Part shown: positions 9,001 through 16,951 of the stretch, one piece after another
Position numbering within the stretch: position 1 is the stretch's first letter
Layout: each line of letters begins with the position of its first letter
Assembly: GCF_030294945.1 (NCBI RefSeq)
Contig: NZ_AP018448.1
Location: 2,976,001 to 3,040,000, forward strand
Origin: Streptomyces graminofaciens
Lineage (GTDB): Bacteria > Actinomycetota > Actinomycetes > Streptomycetales > Streptomycetaceae
DNA: 64,000 bases
Reading direction: 5' to 3'
Translations under genes and position numbers: made by a program
The notes under the pieces: generated by a model
The model's database searches: none
What the model saw: the letters and a program-made list of their open reading frames with translations, nothing else
Told to the model about the DNA's origin: nothing

Positions 9001-11111
9001 CAGCTCCTCTCGGCCTGGTCGACGACGGCTTTGCCCGCGACGACCTTGCCGTCGGCGGCCTTGTCTACAGCGGCCTTGTCTACAGCGGCCTGGTCGACGA
9101 CAGCCCTGCCGTCGGCGGGTCTGCCCGCGAAGGGTTCGCCGTGGACGTACCGACCCAGCGCGGTGAGCGGGAACACCTGGCGGTAGAGGTGGTAGTTGAT
9201 CGAGAAGTCCCAGGGGAAGCCGGTGCCGGTGAAGTACGGCTCGTCCCAGGAGCCGTCCTCCCGCTGGGTCCGGGCGAGCCACTCGATGCCGCGCTCGGCG
9301 GCCTTGGAGTCCCGCTCGTCCGCCGCCAGCAGCGCGAGCAGGGCCCACGCGGTCTGGGAGGCGGTGGAGGCGCCCTTGCCGCCCCATTCGGCGGGATCGG
9401 GGTAGGAGCGCAGATCCTCGCCCCAGCCGCCGTCGTCGTTCTGTACGGTCTCCAGCCAGGCCACGGCCCGGCGGATCGCGGGGTGGGAGGCGGGCAGTCC
9501 GGCGGCGGTCAGCGCGGGCACCACCGACCCGGTTCCGTAGACGTAGTTGACGCCCCAGCGGCCGAACCACGCGCCGTTCGGCTCCTGTTCGGCGAGGAGC
9601 CAGTCGACGCCGCGCCGGGTGCGCGGATCGTGGGCGAGGCCCTCGACGGCGAGCATCTCCACCACATGGGCGGTGACATCGGCGGACGGTGGGTCGATGA
9701 CCTCGCCGAAGTCGCAGAACGGCAGCCGGTTGGGGAAGGGGCTTGTGTTGTCGACGTCGAAGGCGCCCCACGCCCCGTTCCTCGACTGCATCCCCAGGTT
9801 CCAGCGCACCCCCCGTCCGATGGCCCGCTGCACCCGCTGTGGATCGGGGTGCTCGACACGGCGCAGTGCGAGAACGACCTCGGCGGTGTCGTCGATGTCG
9901 GGGTAGTTGTCGTTGTGGAACTCGAACGCCCAGCCGCCCGGGGACAGTTGGGGCCGCTTCACGGACCAGTCGCCGGGCCGGACGATCTCCTCGCCGAGCA
10001 TCCAGTCGGCGGCCTTGACCAGCTGGGGATGGTCGGCGGGCAGTCCCGCGTCGGCGAGGGCGATGGTGGCGAGGCAGGTGTCCCACACCGGGGACTGGCA
10101 GGCCTCGATCATCCGGGCCCCGTCCTCACGCCACACGGCGAACCGGTCGAGGGACTCCAACCCGGCCTTCATCACCGGATGTCGGAGGTCATAACCCAAC
10201 AAGTGCAACGCGATGACCGAGTACACGGCCGGTGGCTGGATGCCGCCCCAGCAGCCGTCGTTCTCCTGCCGCTCGATGATCCAGCGGGCCGCGCTCTTCA
10301 TGGCCGCCCTGCGCAGCCGCTTCAGCGCCACCTTGCGGTAGCCGTGCAGAATCCTGTCGAGCCGTTGGAAGGCGCCTTCCCAACTTCCCAGCGGATCAAG
10401 GGGCTTGGGCGGGTTCGGTCGGCCCGGGTCGACGTGGAGTTCGTCCAGTGGGAAGGGTGCGGGCCGTACCGGGCGCTTCGCCGAGACGATCGTCAGCGGC
10501 ACGATCGTCTGCCGCGCCCAGCATCCGAAGTCGTAGATGTTCAGCGGCATCCACTTCGGGAAGTAGATCAACTCCGGTGGCATCTCCGGCAGGTCGTCCC
10601 ACTTCCACCAGCCGAACAGGGCCAGCCAGATCCGGGTGAAGACACGGGCGGCCGCGATCCCGCCGCGCTGTCTGACCCAGGCGGACGCCCGCGCCATGTG
10701 AGGCTCGTCCGGGTCGTCCCCGGCCAGCCTCAGGGCGACGTACGCCTCGACGGTGGCGGAGAGTTCGCCTGGGCCGCCGTAGAAGGTGGCCCAGGCGCCG
10801 TCCGCGCGCTGCTCGCCACGGATGAACAGCGCGGCCGCCCGCGTGGTCTTCTCGTCGCGGATGCCCAGGAACTGACGGAGCAGCAGATCCTCGGCGTCCA
10901 TGGTGACGTTGGTCTCCAGGTCGCCCTTCCACCAGCCCTGGGCGTCCTGACGCGAGAGAAGGAAATCGGTCGCACGCCGTATGGCGCGCTCGGCGGCATC
11001 CTGGACCCCTGCCGCCACTGGGGTGTCGGTGTCAGTGTCGGTGTCGGTTTCGCTGGCCGAGGCAGCGCGGGGCGGTGGTGCCCCGGTGCTTCCGTCGGTC
11101 GTCGCTGTCAT
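9000..11111 (-). CDS. shc: Squalene-hopene cyclase
   Basis: The protein has 703 residues. It is a membrane-associated class II terpene cyclase that protonates squalene to hopene/hopanol. The catalytic DXDD motif is visible as YPDIDDTAEV. Several QW repeats are present, such as QDAQGWW, QENDGCWGG, QSRNGAWG, QNDDGGWGE and QREDGSWDE. A GAAGGGGAAG ribosome-binding site precedes the ATG at 11111. Both ends carry repeats: TDTDTDTD near residue 25, and a C-terminal tail of eight five-residue units coded by 9016-9135. The family normally ends soon after the last QW-containing region, so the tail is an unusual extension. Confidence 0.96.
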   Translation of the reverse strand: MTATTDGSTGAPPPRAASASETDTDTDTDTPVAAGVQDAAERAIRRATDFLLSRQDAQGWWKGDLETNVTMDAEDLLLRQFLGIRDEKTTRAAALFIRGEQRADGAWATFYGGPGELSATVEAYVALRLAGDDPDEPHMARASAWVRQRGGIAAARVFTRIWLALFGWWKWDDLPEMPPELIYFPKWMPLNIYDFGCWARQTIVPLTIVSAKRPVRPAPFPLDELHVDPGRPNPPKPLDPLGSWEGAFQRLDRILHGYRKVALKRLRRAAMKSAARWIIERQENDGCWGGIQPPAVYSVIALHLLGYDLRHPVMKAGLESLDRFAVWREDGARMIEACQSPVWDTCLATIALADAGLPADHPQLVKAADWMLGEEIVRPGDWSVKRPQLSPGGWAFEFHNDNYPDIDDTAEVVLALRRVEHPDPQRVQRAIGRGVRWNLGMQSRNGAWGAFDVDNTSPFPNRLPFCDFGEVIDPPSADVTAHVVEMLAVEGLAHDPRTRRGVDWLLAEQEPNGAWFGRWGVNYVYGTGSVVPALTAAGLPASHPAIRRAVAWLETVQNDDGGWGEDLRSYPDPAEWGGKGASTASQTAWALLALLAADERDSKAAERGIEWLARTQREDGSWDEPYFTGTGFPWDFSINYHLYRQVFPLTALGRYVHGEPFAGRPADGRAVVDQAAVDKAAVDKAADGKVVAGKAVVDQAERS
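9016..9135. repeat. 15-bp tandem repeat array encoding the Shc C-terminal tail
   Basis: Eight consecutive in-frame 15-bp units encode pentapeptides such as PADGR, AVVDQ, AAVDK, AAVDK, AADGK, VVAGK and AVVDQ. Two neighbouring units, 9061-9075 and 9076-9090, are identical (TTGTCTACAGCGGCC). The rest are degenerate. The period keeps frame, so copy number could change without truncating the cyclase. Confidence 0.85.
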
Positions 11112-11161
11112 GGCTTCCCCTTCGTGCAGTGGACGGATCTCTCTGCGGTGGGTCAGCCGTC

Positions 11162-11193
11162 GGCCGGTGCGTATCCGGTGACAGGCACCGGCC
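11162..11193 (-). other. Intra-operon hairpin between the prenyl synthase and shc genes
   Basis: GGCCGGTGC (11162-11170) pairs with GCACCGGCC (11185-11193) around a 14-nt loop in the 137-bp gap between the two genes. No U-tract follows. It may attenuate or process the operon mRNA, giving shc a separate level of expression (inference). The rest of the gap holds only the shc ribosome-binding site. Confidence 0.4.
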
Positions 11194-11248
11194 GGCGACT
11201 ACGCGAGGCTTATTCGACCGAGACCGGTCGACTCCTGAGCGATGGCGA

Positions 11249-12394
11249 TCATCTCTTCCGTACGACGACGAAGTCGGCCAGTGCCATGAACCGGTCCCGC
11301 ACCGGGTCGGGCATGTGGATGGAGTCCAGCGCCTCGATCGCGACGGTGTGCTGGCGGCGCGCCTCGTCGGCCGTCCACCGCCGGCCCCCGGCCTCCTCGA
11401 TGAGGGCGGCGCGCGCGGCGAACTCCTCCTCGGAGAAGTTCTCGAAGTCGCTGGCCTTGGCGTCGGCGGCGAGCAGTTCGCCGAGCTGCTCGGAGGCCGG
11501 GCCGCCCGCCGCGAGCGCGGCCACGACCGGCAGGGACTTCTTGCGCTGACGCAGATCGCTCCAGGTCTGCTTGCCGGTGGACACCGGGTCGCCCCAGATG
11601 CCCAGCAGGTCGTCGACTGCCTGGAAGGCGAGGCCGAGGTGGTAGCCGTACTTCTCCAGCGCGTCCGCCGTGCGGTCGTCCGCGCCGCCGAGGACCGCAC
11701 CGATGGAACAGGCACAGGCGAGCAGCGCGCCCGTCTTGTTGCCCTCCATCTCCAGGCACTCCTCGACGGTGACCCGCTCGCGGTGCTCGTACGAGATGTC
11801 CTGGGCCTGACCGTCGATGAGCGCGCGGGTGGCCATGGTGAGGCGGCGGGTGGCCCGGGCGGCCTCGACCGTGTCGAGTTCGAGGAGGATCTCGTTGGCG
11901 AGCACCATCAGGGCGTCGCCGACGAGGATGGCCTGGGCGGGGCCGTGCGCCTTCCACACCGTGTCGCGGTGGCGGCGCTGTTCGTCGCCGTCCATCAGGT
12001 CGTCGTGCAGCAGCGAGAAGTTGTGCACCAGCTCCACGGCGACCGCGCCGGGGATGCCGACCTCGGGTGCGGCGCCGGTGACCTCGGCGGACAGCACCGC
12101 GAGCGCGGGACGCACGGACTTGCCGCCGTCGCCGTCGGCGGGGTTGCCCGCGGCGTCGATCCAGCCGAAGTGGTAGGCGCCGACGGTGTCCATGGGGGGC
12201 GCCAGCCGATCGATGGCCGCCCGCAGCACGGGGGTGGCCAGGGTCCGCCCGCGCTCCAGGAGCGCGGTCACGTCCACCGCGGTCCTCGCAGCGGCCGACG
12301 CGGCCGGGGGCACAGTGGGCACAGTTTCTCCAGATGTCGATGTGTTCGCGGTACCGGGAGTGCGGGAACCGGTCCTGTGCGCTTCGAGCGTCAC
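11249..12394 (-). CDS. Polyprenyl (farnesyl) diphosphate synthase of the hopanoid operon
   Basis: This 381-residue trans-prenyltransferase condenses IPP with allylic diphosphates, presumably to farnesyl diphosphate for squalene. The first aspartate-rich motif appears as LLHDDLMDGD and the second as AFQAVDDLLGIWGD. GGKSVRPAL near residue 90 binds diphosphate. An unusual Ser/Thr/Pro-rich N-terminal stretch of about 45 residues precedes the fold. The GTG start at 12394 overlaps the hpnE stop (GTGA). Chain length cannot be fixed by eye; farnesyl is inferred from the neighbours. Confidence 0.9.
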   Translation of the reverse strand: MTLEAHRTGSRTPGTANTSTSGETVPTVPPAASAAARTAVDVTALLERGRTLATPVLRAAIDRLAPPMDTVGAYHFGWIDAAGNPADGDGGKSVRPALAVLSAEVTGAAPEVGIPGAVAVELVHNFSLLHDDLMDGDEQRRHRDTVWKAHGPAQAILVGDALMVLANEILLELDTVEAARATRRLTMATRALIDGQAQDISYEHRERVTVEECLEMEGNKTGALLACACSIGAVLGGADDRTADALEKYGYHLGLAFQAVDDLLGIWGDPVSTGKQTWSDLRQRKKSLPVVAALAAGGPASEQLGELLAADAKASDFENFSEEEFAARAALIEEAGGRRWTADEARRQHTVAIEALDSIHMPDPVRDRFMALADFVVVRKR

Positions 12395-13818
12395 GCTGCC
12401 TCCTCGTAGGTGAAGAGGTGGTCTCGGGGCCGGCCCAGGGCGCCGAGCGCGGCGTCCGCCGCACTGATGCCGCTGCGGACCGCACTCTCCATGGTCGCGG
12501 GCCACCCTGTGGCGGTCCACGCTCCGGCCAGGTACAGGCCGGGTGCCTTGGTGCGGGCGCCGGGCCTGAGCCGTCCGACGCCGGGGGTGGGAGCGAAGGT
12601 CGCGGTGCGCTCCCTGGTCACGAAGAAGTCCTTCACCCGCGCGCCGCGCGCGCCGGGCAACAGCCGCTCCAGCTCGGGCAGATAGCGCTCGCGCAAGGCG
12701 GACACGGGCTCGTCGATCTCGTCCTGTGCGGCCGACTGCGAGAGCGCCAGATACTGGCCCTCGCGCAGCCCTGACGCGTCGGTGCGGTCGAAGACCCACT
12801 GCACCGGGGAGCCGAGCGCCGCGAAGAACGGCTTGCTCAGCACCTTCCGGTCGTAGACGACATGGACGTTGAGGATCGGGGCGGTGCCGATCTCCAGCAG
12901 CCGCTCGGGGTGGTCGAGCGCCCCTTCCGGCAGCAGATCGTGGGCCTCGCGCTGCGGTACGGCGAGGACGACCGCGTCGGCGTCGAGGCTCTCGCCGGGC
13001 ACCTCGACCGTCCAACGGCCGCTCCCGCCGAAGGAGATGGAGGTGACGCGAGTCCGGAGTTCGGTGCGGACGCCCGCCGAGTCGAGCGCCTTGCGGGTCA
13101 GCCGGTCGTGCAGTTCGCCCAGCGGGACATGGGCCCAGCCGATGTCGGCCGCGCCCGGCTCGGACAGCAGGCCCGTCTTGAACACCATCGCGGCGAGCCC
13201 GAGCGAGGCGTCCTGGGCCACCGCGTTGAGCGTGGCGACCCCGACCAGGTCCCACAGCGCCTCGATCGCGCGCGCCGACTGCCCCCGCGCGGCCAGCCAA
13301 CTGCCGAAGTCCTGCTCGTCCAGCGCCGGATCGGCGAGGTCGAGCGCCTTGAGCGCCATCGCCGCACGCCCCACGTTGGCGCGCTCGGCGAGCGAGAGAT
13401 GGGTGTACGTGGCGAGGCTGCGCCCGAGATGCAGCGGCACGGGCAGCGCGTCGCGCCGCAGTCTGCCGAGCCGCCGCCCGGGCCTGCCCTCGGCGTCGAG
13501 AACCGACACGTCGAGGCGATCCTGAAGCGGCGACAGCGCGGCCCCGTCGACGCGGTCGAGGAACCAGCGGTAGGCGGTGCAGCATCGCAGATACACATGC
13601 TGACCGTTGTCGACGGTCAGATCGCCGCGCTGGAAGGAGAAGGCGAGTCCGCCGAGCCTCGGCCGCCCTTCGAGGAGGGTGACCTGTACACCGGCGTCGG
13701 CCAGCGAGAGCGCGGCGGTGATCCCCGCCAGGCCGCCACCGACCACCACGGCCGTGCTGCGGGGGCGGCCCGTGCCGTCCGCGTCCAGTGGCCCCTCGGA
13801 CTGTGTGCCGTCGCTCAT
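12391..13818 (-). CDS. hpnE: Hydroxysqualene dehydroxylase/squalene-associated FAD oxidoreductase HpnE
   Basis: This 475-residue amine-oxidase-fold flavoprotein has the dinucleotide motif VVVGGGLAGITAALSLADAG near residues 23-42. A downstream LLEGRPRLGGLAFSF and a C-terminal GLYLAGAWTATGWPATMESA complete the FAD site. HpnE reduces hydroxysqualene to squalene after HpnC and HpnD. Its ATG at 13818 overlaps the preceding small gene (ATGA), and its stop overlaps the next gene (GTGA). Confidence 0.93.
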   Translation of the reverse strand: MSDGTQSEGPLDADGTGRPRSTAVVVGGGLAGITAALSLADAGVQVTLLEGRPRLGGLAFSFQRGDLTVDNGQHVYLRCCTAYRWFLDRVDGAALSPLQDRLDVSVLDAEGRPGRRLGRLRRDALPVPLHLGRSLATYTHLSLAERANVGRAAMALKALDLADPALDEQDFGSWLAARGQSARAIEALWDLVGVATLNAVAQDASLGLAAMVFKTGLLSEPGAADIGWAHVPLGELHDRLTRKALDSAGVRTELRTRVTSISFGGSGRWTVEVPGESLDADAVVLAVPQREAHDLLPEGALDHPERLLEIGTAPILNVHVVYDRKVLSKPFFAALGSPVQWVFDRTDASGLREGQYLALSQSAAQDEIDEPVSALRERYLPELERLLPGARGARVKDFFVTRERTATFAPTPGVGRLRPGARTKAPGLYLAGAWTATGWPATMESAVRSGISAADAALGALGRPRDHLFTYEEAA

Positions 13819-13955
13819 CGCGCGCCCTCCCCTGCTGGTCCGCCGAGGTGGTGGAGCGCCCTGCGGCAGGCCGTCGCAGTCAGGGACGCCACCGCGTTGC
13901 GGAGGGTTGCGTACCACTTTTCCCCGATGGGTTCTCCTTGGACCGGATTGTCCAT
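13815..13955 (-). CDS. Small protein, DUF6380 family, embedded in the hopanoid operon
   Basis: This 46-residue protein (MDNPVQGEPIGEKWYATLRN at the N-terminus, ending GGPAGEGAR) is wedged between hpnD and hpnE with overlaps on both sides, TGATG at its start and ATGA at its stop. It resembles the DUF6380 family, which I recall from Streptomyces only. It is rich in Ala, Arg and Thr, has no membrane segment and contains one Cys. The tight coupling argues it is translated. Its role is unknown. Confidence 0.72.
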   Translation of the reverse strand: MDNPVQGEPIGEKWYATLRNAVASLTATACRRALHHLGGPAGEGAR

Positions 13956-14905
13956 CAGGCACGCCTCCTGACGGTACGGCGGGACACATGGCGGGCGTCG
14001 AGGCCGGAGAGGCCGCGCACGGCGACGTACGCCTTCTCGCGGCCGGGCAGCGAGACCCGGCCGCGCAGCACGGCCTCCGGCTCGCGCTCGATGCGGTCGA
14101 GCAGCCGCCGGTAGATGCCGGCCATGGCCGCGACACAGGCGCCGCTGCGGCGGTCCAGCATCGGCAGCAGGCGGTAGCCCTCGGCGAACAGGGCGCGGGC
14201 CCGGCGCACCTCGAAGTGCACAAGACCCGCGAAGTCGGAGTCGACCGACGAAAGGGGCGCGGCGAACCCCGCCGAGCAGCCGAACTTGGCGAGGTCGTCG
14301 GAGGGCAGATATGTACGACCGCCGAGGGCGTCCTCGCGAACGTCCCTGAGGATGTTGGTGAGTTGAAGAGCGAGGCCGAGCGTGTCGGCGTACTCCGGTG
14401 CCCGCTCGGCGCCGCGCGCGCCCGGTTCCGTGCCGAAGACACCGAGCGAGAGCCGCCCGATCGCGCCGGCGACACAACGGCAGTAGACCTTCAGGTCGTC
14501 CCAGGTCTCGTAGGTCTCGCCGCGCACATCCATCAGGACGCCCTCGATGAGTTCGTCGAGGCCGCCGAACGGGACCGGGAAGTGTGCCCCGACGTGCGCC
14601 AGGGCCACCGCGACGGGATCCGTGTCGTCCTCGTCGACCGTGCCCTCGCGGACTCTGGTGAGCAGCGCCCGGGTCTCCGCCAGCCGGAGCTCCTTCACCT
14701 CGGGGGCGAGCGCGCCGTCGCCGATGTCGTCGACGCGGCGCGAGAACGCGTAGAGCGCCGACATCGCGCGCCGCTTGGCCGTGGGCAGGAGCCGGATGCC
14801 GTACGCGAAGTTGCGGGCCTGTTGTCCGGTGACGGACTCGCAGTAGCTGTAGGCGGCGAGTACCGGTGCGGACGGGTGCGGTGGAGACTCCACGATCCGG
14901 ATCAC
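13955..14905 (-). CDS. hpnD: Presqualene diphosphate synthase HpnD
   Basis: This 316-residue squalene/phytoene-synthase-family protein joins two farnesyl diphosphates into presqualene diphosphate. Conserved features are SALYAFSRRVDDIGDG (first Asp-rich motif), the signature-like YCRCVAGAIGRLSLGVFG and LQLTNILRDVREDALGGRTYLP (second Asp-rich motif). The GTG start at 14905 overlaps the hpnC stop (GTGA), so translation is coupled. The C-terminus is Arg-rich. Confidence 0.93.
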   Translation of the reverse strand: MIRIVESPPHPSAPVLAAYSYCESVTGQQARNFAYGIRLLPTAKRRAMSALYAFSRRVDDIGDGALAPEVKELRLAETRALLTRVREGTVDEDDTDPVAVALAHVGAHFPVPFGGLDELIEGVLMDVRGETYETWDDLKVYCRCVAGAIGRLSLGVFGTEPGARGAERAPEYADTLGLALQLTNILRDVREDALGGRTYLPSDDLAKFGCSAGFAAPLSSVDSDFAGLVHFEVRRARALFAEGYRLLPMLDRRSGACVAAMAGIYRRLLDRIEREPEAVLRGRVSLPGREKAYVAVRGLSGLDARHVSRRTVRRRA

Positions 14906-15804
14906 CCCTCTCCTCGCAGGGTCGCGCCCACCTCGCGCAGCAGCCGGAGCTTGCCGGGCTTGGGCGGGCCGGGAAGAACGTCGTACCGAGCGGCGGTGAT
15001 CGCGTGGATCGCCGCCCTTCCCCCCGCCACGAACCCCGCCAGGAGCAACCTCAGCCTGCCGTGGACGCTACCCACCAGCGGGGTGCCCTCATTCAGGAGA
15101 TTCCGGGCGCATTCGGCTTCGTACGCGACCAGTGCGCGCACCGATGCGCCTGCTGTGGATGTGGCGAGATCCGCCTCGGAGACATGGAAGCGCTTCATGT
15201 CGGCGGCGGGCAGATAGATGCGGTCGCGGCCGAGGTCCTCGGTCACGTCCTGGAGGTGCTCGACGATCTGCAACGCCGTGCAGATCGCGTCGGAGTGGCG
15301 GACCCGCTCGGGGGTGGAGGTCCCGGTGACGGCGAGGACGAGACGGCCGACGGGGTTGGCGGACAGCTCGCAGTAGGCGAGCAGGTCGTCGTACGTCTCG
15401 TAGCGCCTGACGAGTTGGTCCTGGCGGTTGGCGGCGATCAGGCCGAGGAAGGGCTCGGGGGAGAGCGCGTGGCGGTGGACCGTGGGCCGCAGGCGGCGCA
15501 GCAGCGGGTGGTGCGGGGTGCCGTCGAAGACGCGGCGCAGGTCGGCCTCGAAGGCGTCGAGGAGCAGGAGCCGGTCGTCGGCGTCCTGCGGGGAGACGCC
15601 CAGGTGGTGGGCGTCGGCGCCGCCGGGGGCGAGGTCGCCGTCGCCGATGTCGTCGACGAGGCGGGCGAAGCCGTACAGGGCCATCAGGTCGGCGCGCCAG
15701 GCCGCGGGCAGGAAGAACGGCGCCACGGGGAAGTTCTCGTGGGCGGCCTTTTCGAGGGTGTCACGCTCCGTGTCGCCGGTGCGTGGCGTCCCGGTTTCGG
15801 TCAC
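14902..15804 (-). CDS. hpnC: Hydroxysqualene synthase HpnC
   Basis: This 300-residue squalene/phytoene-synthase paralogue of HpnD converts presqualene diphosphate to hydroxysqualene. The first Asp motif is ALYGFARLVDDIGDG. The second region, LQIVEHLQDVTEDLGRDRIY, has the divergent sequence typical of HpnC. The KAAHENFPVAPFFLP N-terminus also matches HpnC. It is the first gene of the operon. Its GTG at 15804 overlaps the stop of a possible 21-codon leader ORF (15801-15866). Confidence 0.92.
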   Translation of the reverse strand: MTETGTPRTGDTERDTLEKAAHENFPVAPFFLPAAWRADLMALYGFARLVDDIGDGDLAPGGADAHHLGVSPQDADDRLLLLDAFEADLRRVFDGTPHHPLLRRLRPTVHRHALSPEPFLGLIAANRQDQLVRRYETYDDLLAYCELSANPVGRLVLAVTGTSTPERVRHSDAICTALQIVEHLQDVTEDLGRDRIYLPAADMKRFHVSEADLATSTAGASVRALVAYEAECARNLLNEGTPLVGSVHGRLRLLLAGFVAGGRAAIHAITAARYDVLPGPPKPGKLRLLREVGATLRGEG

Positions 15805-15866
15805 CGCTCGTCACCCGGCGCGGGGACGGCACACGCGTCGTGGAGCTGGGGAGTTTCCGTAGCCAT
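15801..15866 (-). CDS. Possible 21-residue leader peptide before hpnC
   Basis: An ATG at 15866, preceded by GGGAGA about 10-15 nt upstream, opens a 21-codon ORF (MATETPQLHDACAVPAPGDER). Its TGA overlaps the hpnC GTG as GTGA, the same coupling used throughout the operon. It has no recognisable family. It may be a genuine coupled leader or a chance ORF; conservation of the peptide in related species would decide. Confidence 0.35.
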   Translation of the reverse strand: MATETPQLHDACAVPAPGDER

Positions 15867-16139
15867 GGCCGTCACATCTCCCGTTCTACACTGCCGACCC
15901 AATACACAGTATTTCGGACACGCCGCCCGGCGCTCCGCGCATGTGGCCGATGCCGGATGTCGCGCATTATGGACCCACTTGCCGCGATTCGGCACCGGTA
16001 CAGCTTACGTTGTACAACGCACCATGCTCCGACTGGGTGTCCTGCACATCACAAGAACGCACCGATTGCCCCAAGATTCCTACGGGTGGCCGGAGTTGAC
16101 GCAGTCCTTGCCGAAGTTGGCGTCCCCTTTGCAGACGCC
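15867..16139. promoter_or_regulatory. Upstream region of the hopanoid operon with a 12-bp palindrome
   Basis: This stretch between hpnC and the ABC transporter terminator has lower GC than its surroundings and no convincing gene. A perfect palindrome, CGTTGTACAACG, lies at 16008-16019, about 200 bp before hpnC. It is an operator candidate. A possible -10 element (TAGAAC on the minus strand, near 15884-15889) lies close to the leader ORF, but I could not pair it with a good -35. Confidence 0.4.
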
Positions 16140-16170
16140 GGGCCCCGCCGGAGCAGTTCCGGCGGGGCCC
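16140..16170 (-). terminator. Hairpin terminator after the ABC exporter ATPase gene
   Basis: A perfect 13-bp stem (GGGCCCCGCCGGA with its complement at 16158-16170) and a 5-nt loop begin 14 nt after the stop of the ATPase gene. No U-tract follows, as is common for Streptomyces terminators. It separates the export operon from the hopanoid operon promoter. Confidence 0.75.
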
Positions 16171-16183
16171 GGGGCAAATCCGG

Positions 16184-16951
16184 CTACTTGCCCGTGAACT
16201 TCTCGTATTCCTTCAGGACCTCTTCCGTGGGGCCGTCCATGCGCAGTTCGCCGCGTTCCAGCCACAGGACCCGGTCGCAGGTGTCGCGGATCGACTTGTT
16301 GTTGTGGCTGACCAGGAAGACCGTGCCGGCCTCCTTGCGCAGCTCGCGGATGCGGGCCTCGGAGCGCTTCTGGAACTTGCGGTCACCGGTGGCGAGCGCC
16401 TCGTCGATCATGAGGACGTCATGGTCCTTGGCCGCCGCGATGGAGAAGCGGAGCCGGGCCGCCATGCCGGAGGAGTAGGTGCGCATGGGAAGGGTGATGA
16501 AGTCGCCCTTCTCGTTGATCCCGGAGAAGTCGACGATCTCCTGGTAGCGCTCCCTGATCTGCTCGCGGGACATGCCCATGGCGAGGCCGCCCAATATGAC
16601 GTTCCGCTCGCCCGTCAGGTCGTTCATCAGGGCCGCGTTGACGCCGAGCAGCGAGGGCTGGCCGTCGGTGAAGACCTTGCCCTTCTCCGCGGGCAGCAGT
16701 CCAGCGATGGCGCGCAGCAGGGTGGACTTGCCGGAGCCGTTGGAGCCGATCAGGCCGATGGCCTCGCCGCGGTAGGCGATGAAGGAGACGCCCTTGACGG
16801 CGTGCACCTTGCGTACGCCCGGCGACTCACCGCGCTTGATGATGCGGCTGAGGGCGGCGGTGGCGCTGCCCCTGCCGGTCTTGGCGCCGTTCACGCGGTA
16901 GACGATGTGCAGCTCGTCCGCGATGACGGTCGGAACTCGGGTCTCAGCCAC
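16184..16951 (-). CDS. ABC transporter ATP-binding protein (TagH/Wzt-like exporter)
   Basis: The protein has 255 residues. It has Walker A GLIGSNGSGKSTLLRAIAG, signature YSSGMAARLRFS, Walker B HDVLMIDEALATGD and a C-terminal QRSEARIRELRKEAGTVFLVSH region. The sequence matches the polysaccharide/teichoic-acid exporter ATPases rather than importers. It overlaps the permease gene by 8 nt and is the last gene of the operon. It lacks the long C-terminal carbohydrate-binding domain of some Wzt proteins, so the substrate is probably not recognised through such a domain. Confidence 0.92.
   Translation of the reverse strand: MAETRVPTVIADELHIVYRVNGAKTGRGSATAALSRIIKRGESPGVRKVHAVKGVSFIAYRGEAIGLIGSNGSGKSTLLRAIAGLLPAEKGKVFTDGQPSLLGVNAALMNDLTGERNVILGGLAMGMSREQIRERYQEIVDFSGINEKGDFITLPMRTYSSGMAARLRFSIAAAKDHDVLMIDEALATGDRKFQKRSEARIRELRKEAGTVFLVSHNNKSIRDTCDRVLWLERGELRMDGPTEEVLKEYEKFTGK

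Noticed and set aside
8356..10086. A 576-codon minus frame covering hpnG and part of shc
   Set aside because: Shc is translated in another frame with all QW motifs intact; the real gene is hpnG from ATG 9000.
9141..11549. 802-codon plus-strand ORF opposite shc
   Set aside because: Antisense shadow with Gly/Val/Arg-rich composition and no homology features.
11249..13585. A 778-codon minus frame joining prenyl synthase with hpnE sequence
   Set aside because: The upstream part is out of frame with the real HpnE protein and lacks any domain; the prenyl synthase starts at GTG 12394.
16080..16265. 61-codon minus ORF ending in CKGDANFGKDCVNSGHP
   Set aside because: It runs through the ABC ATPase gene end and the terminator hairpin; the Cys-containing tail is suggestive but has no start or ribosome-binding site of its own.
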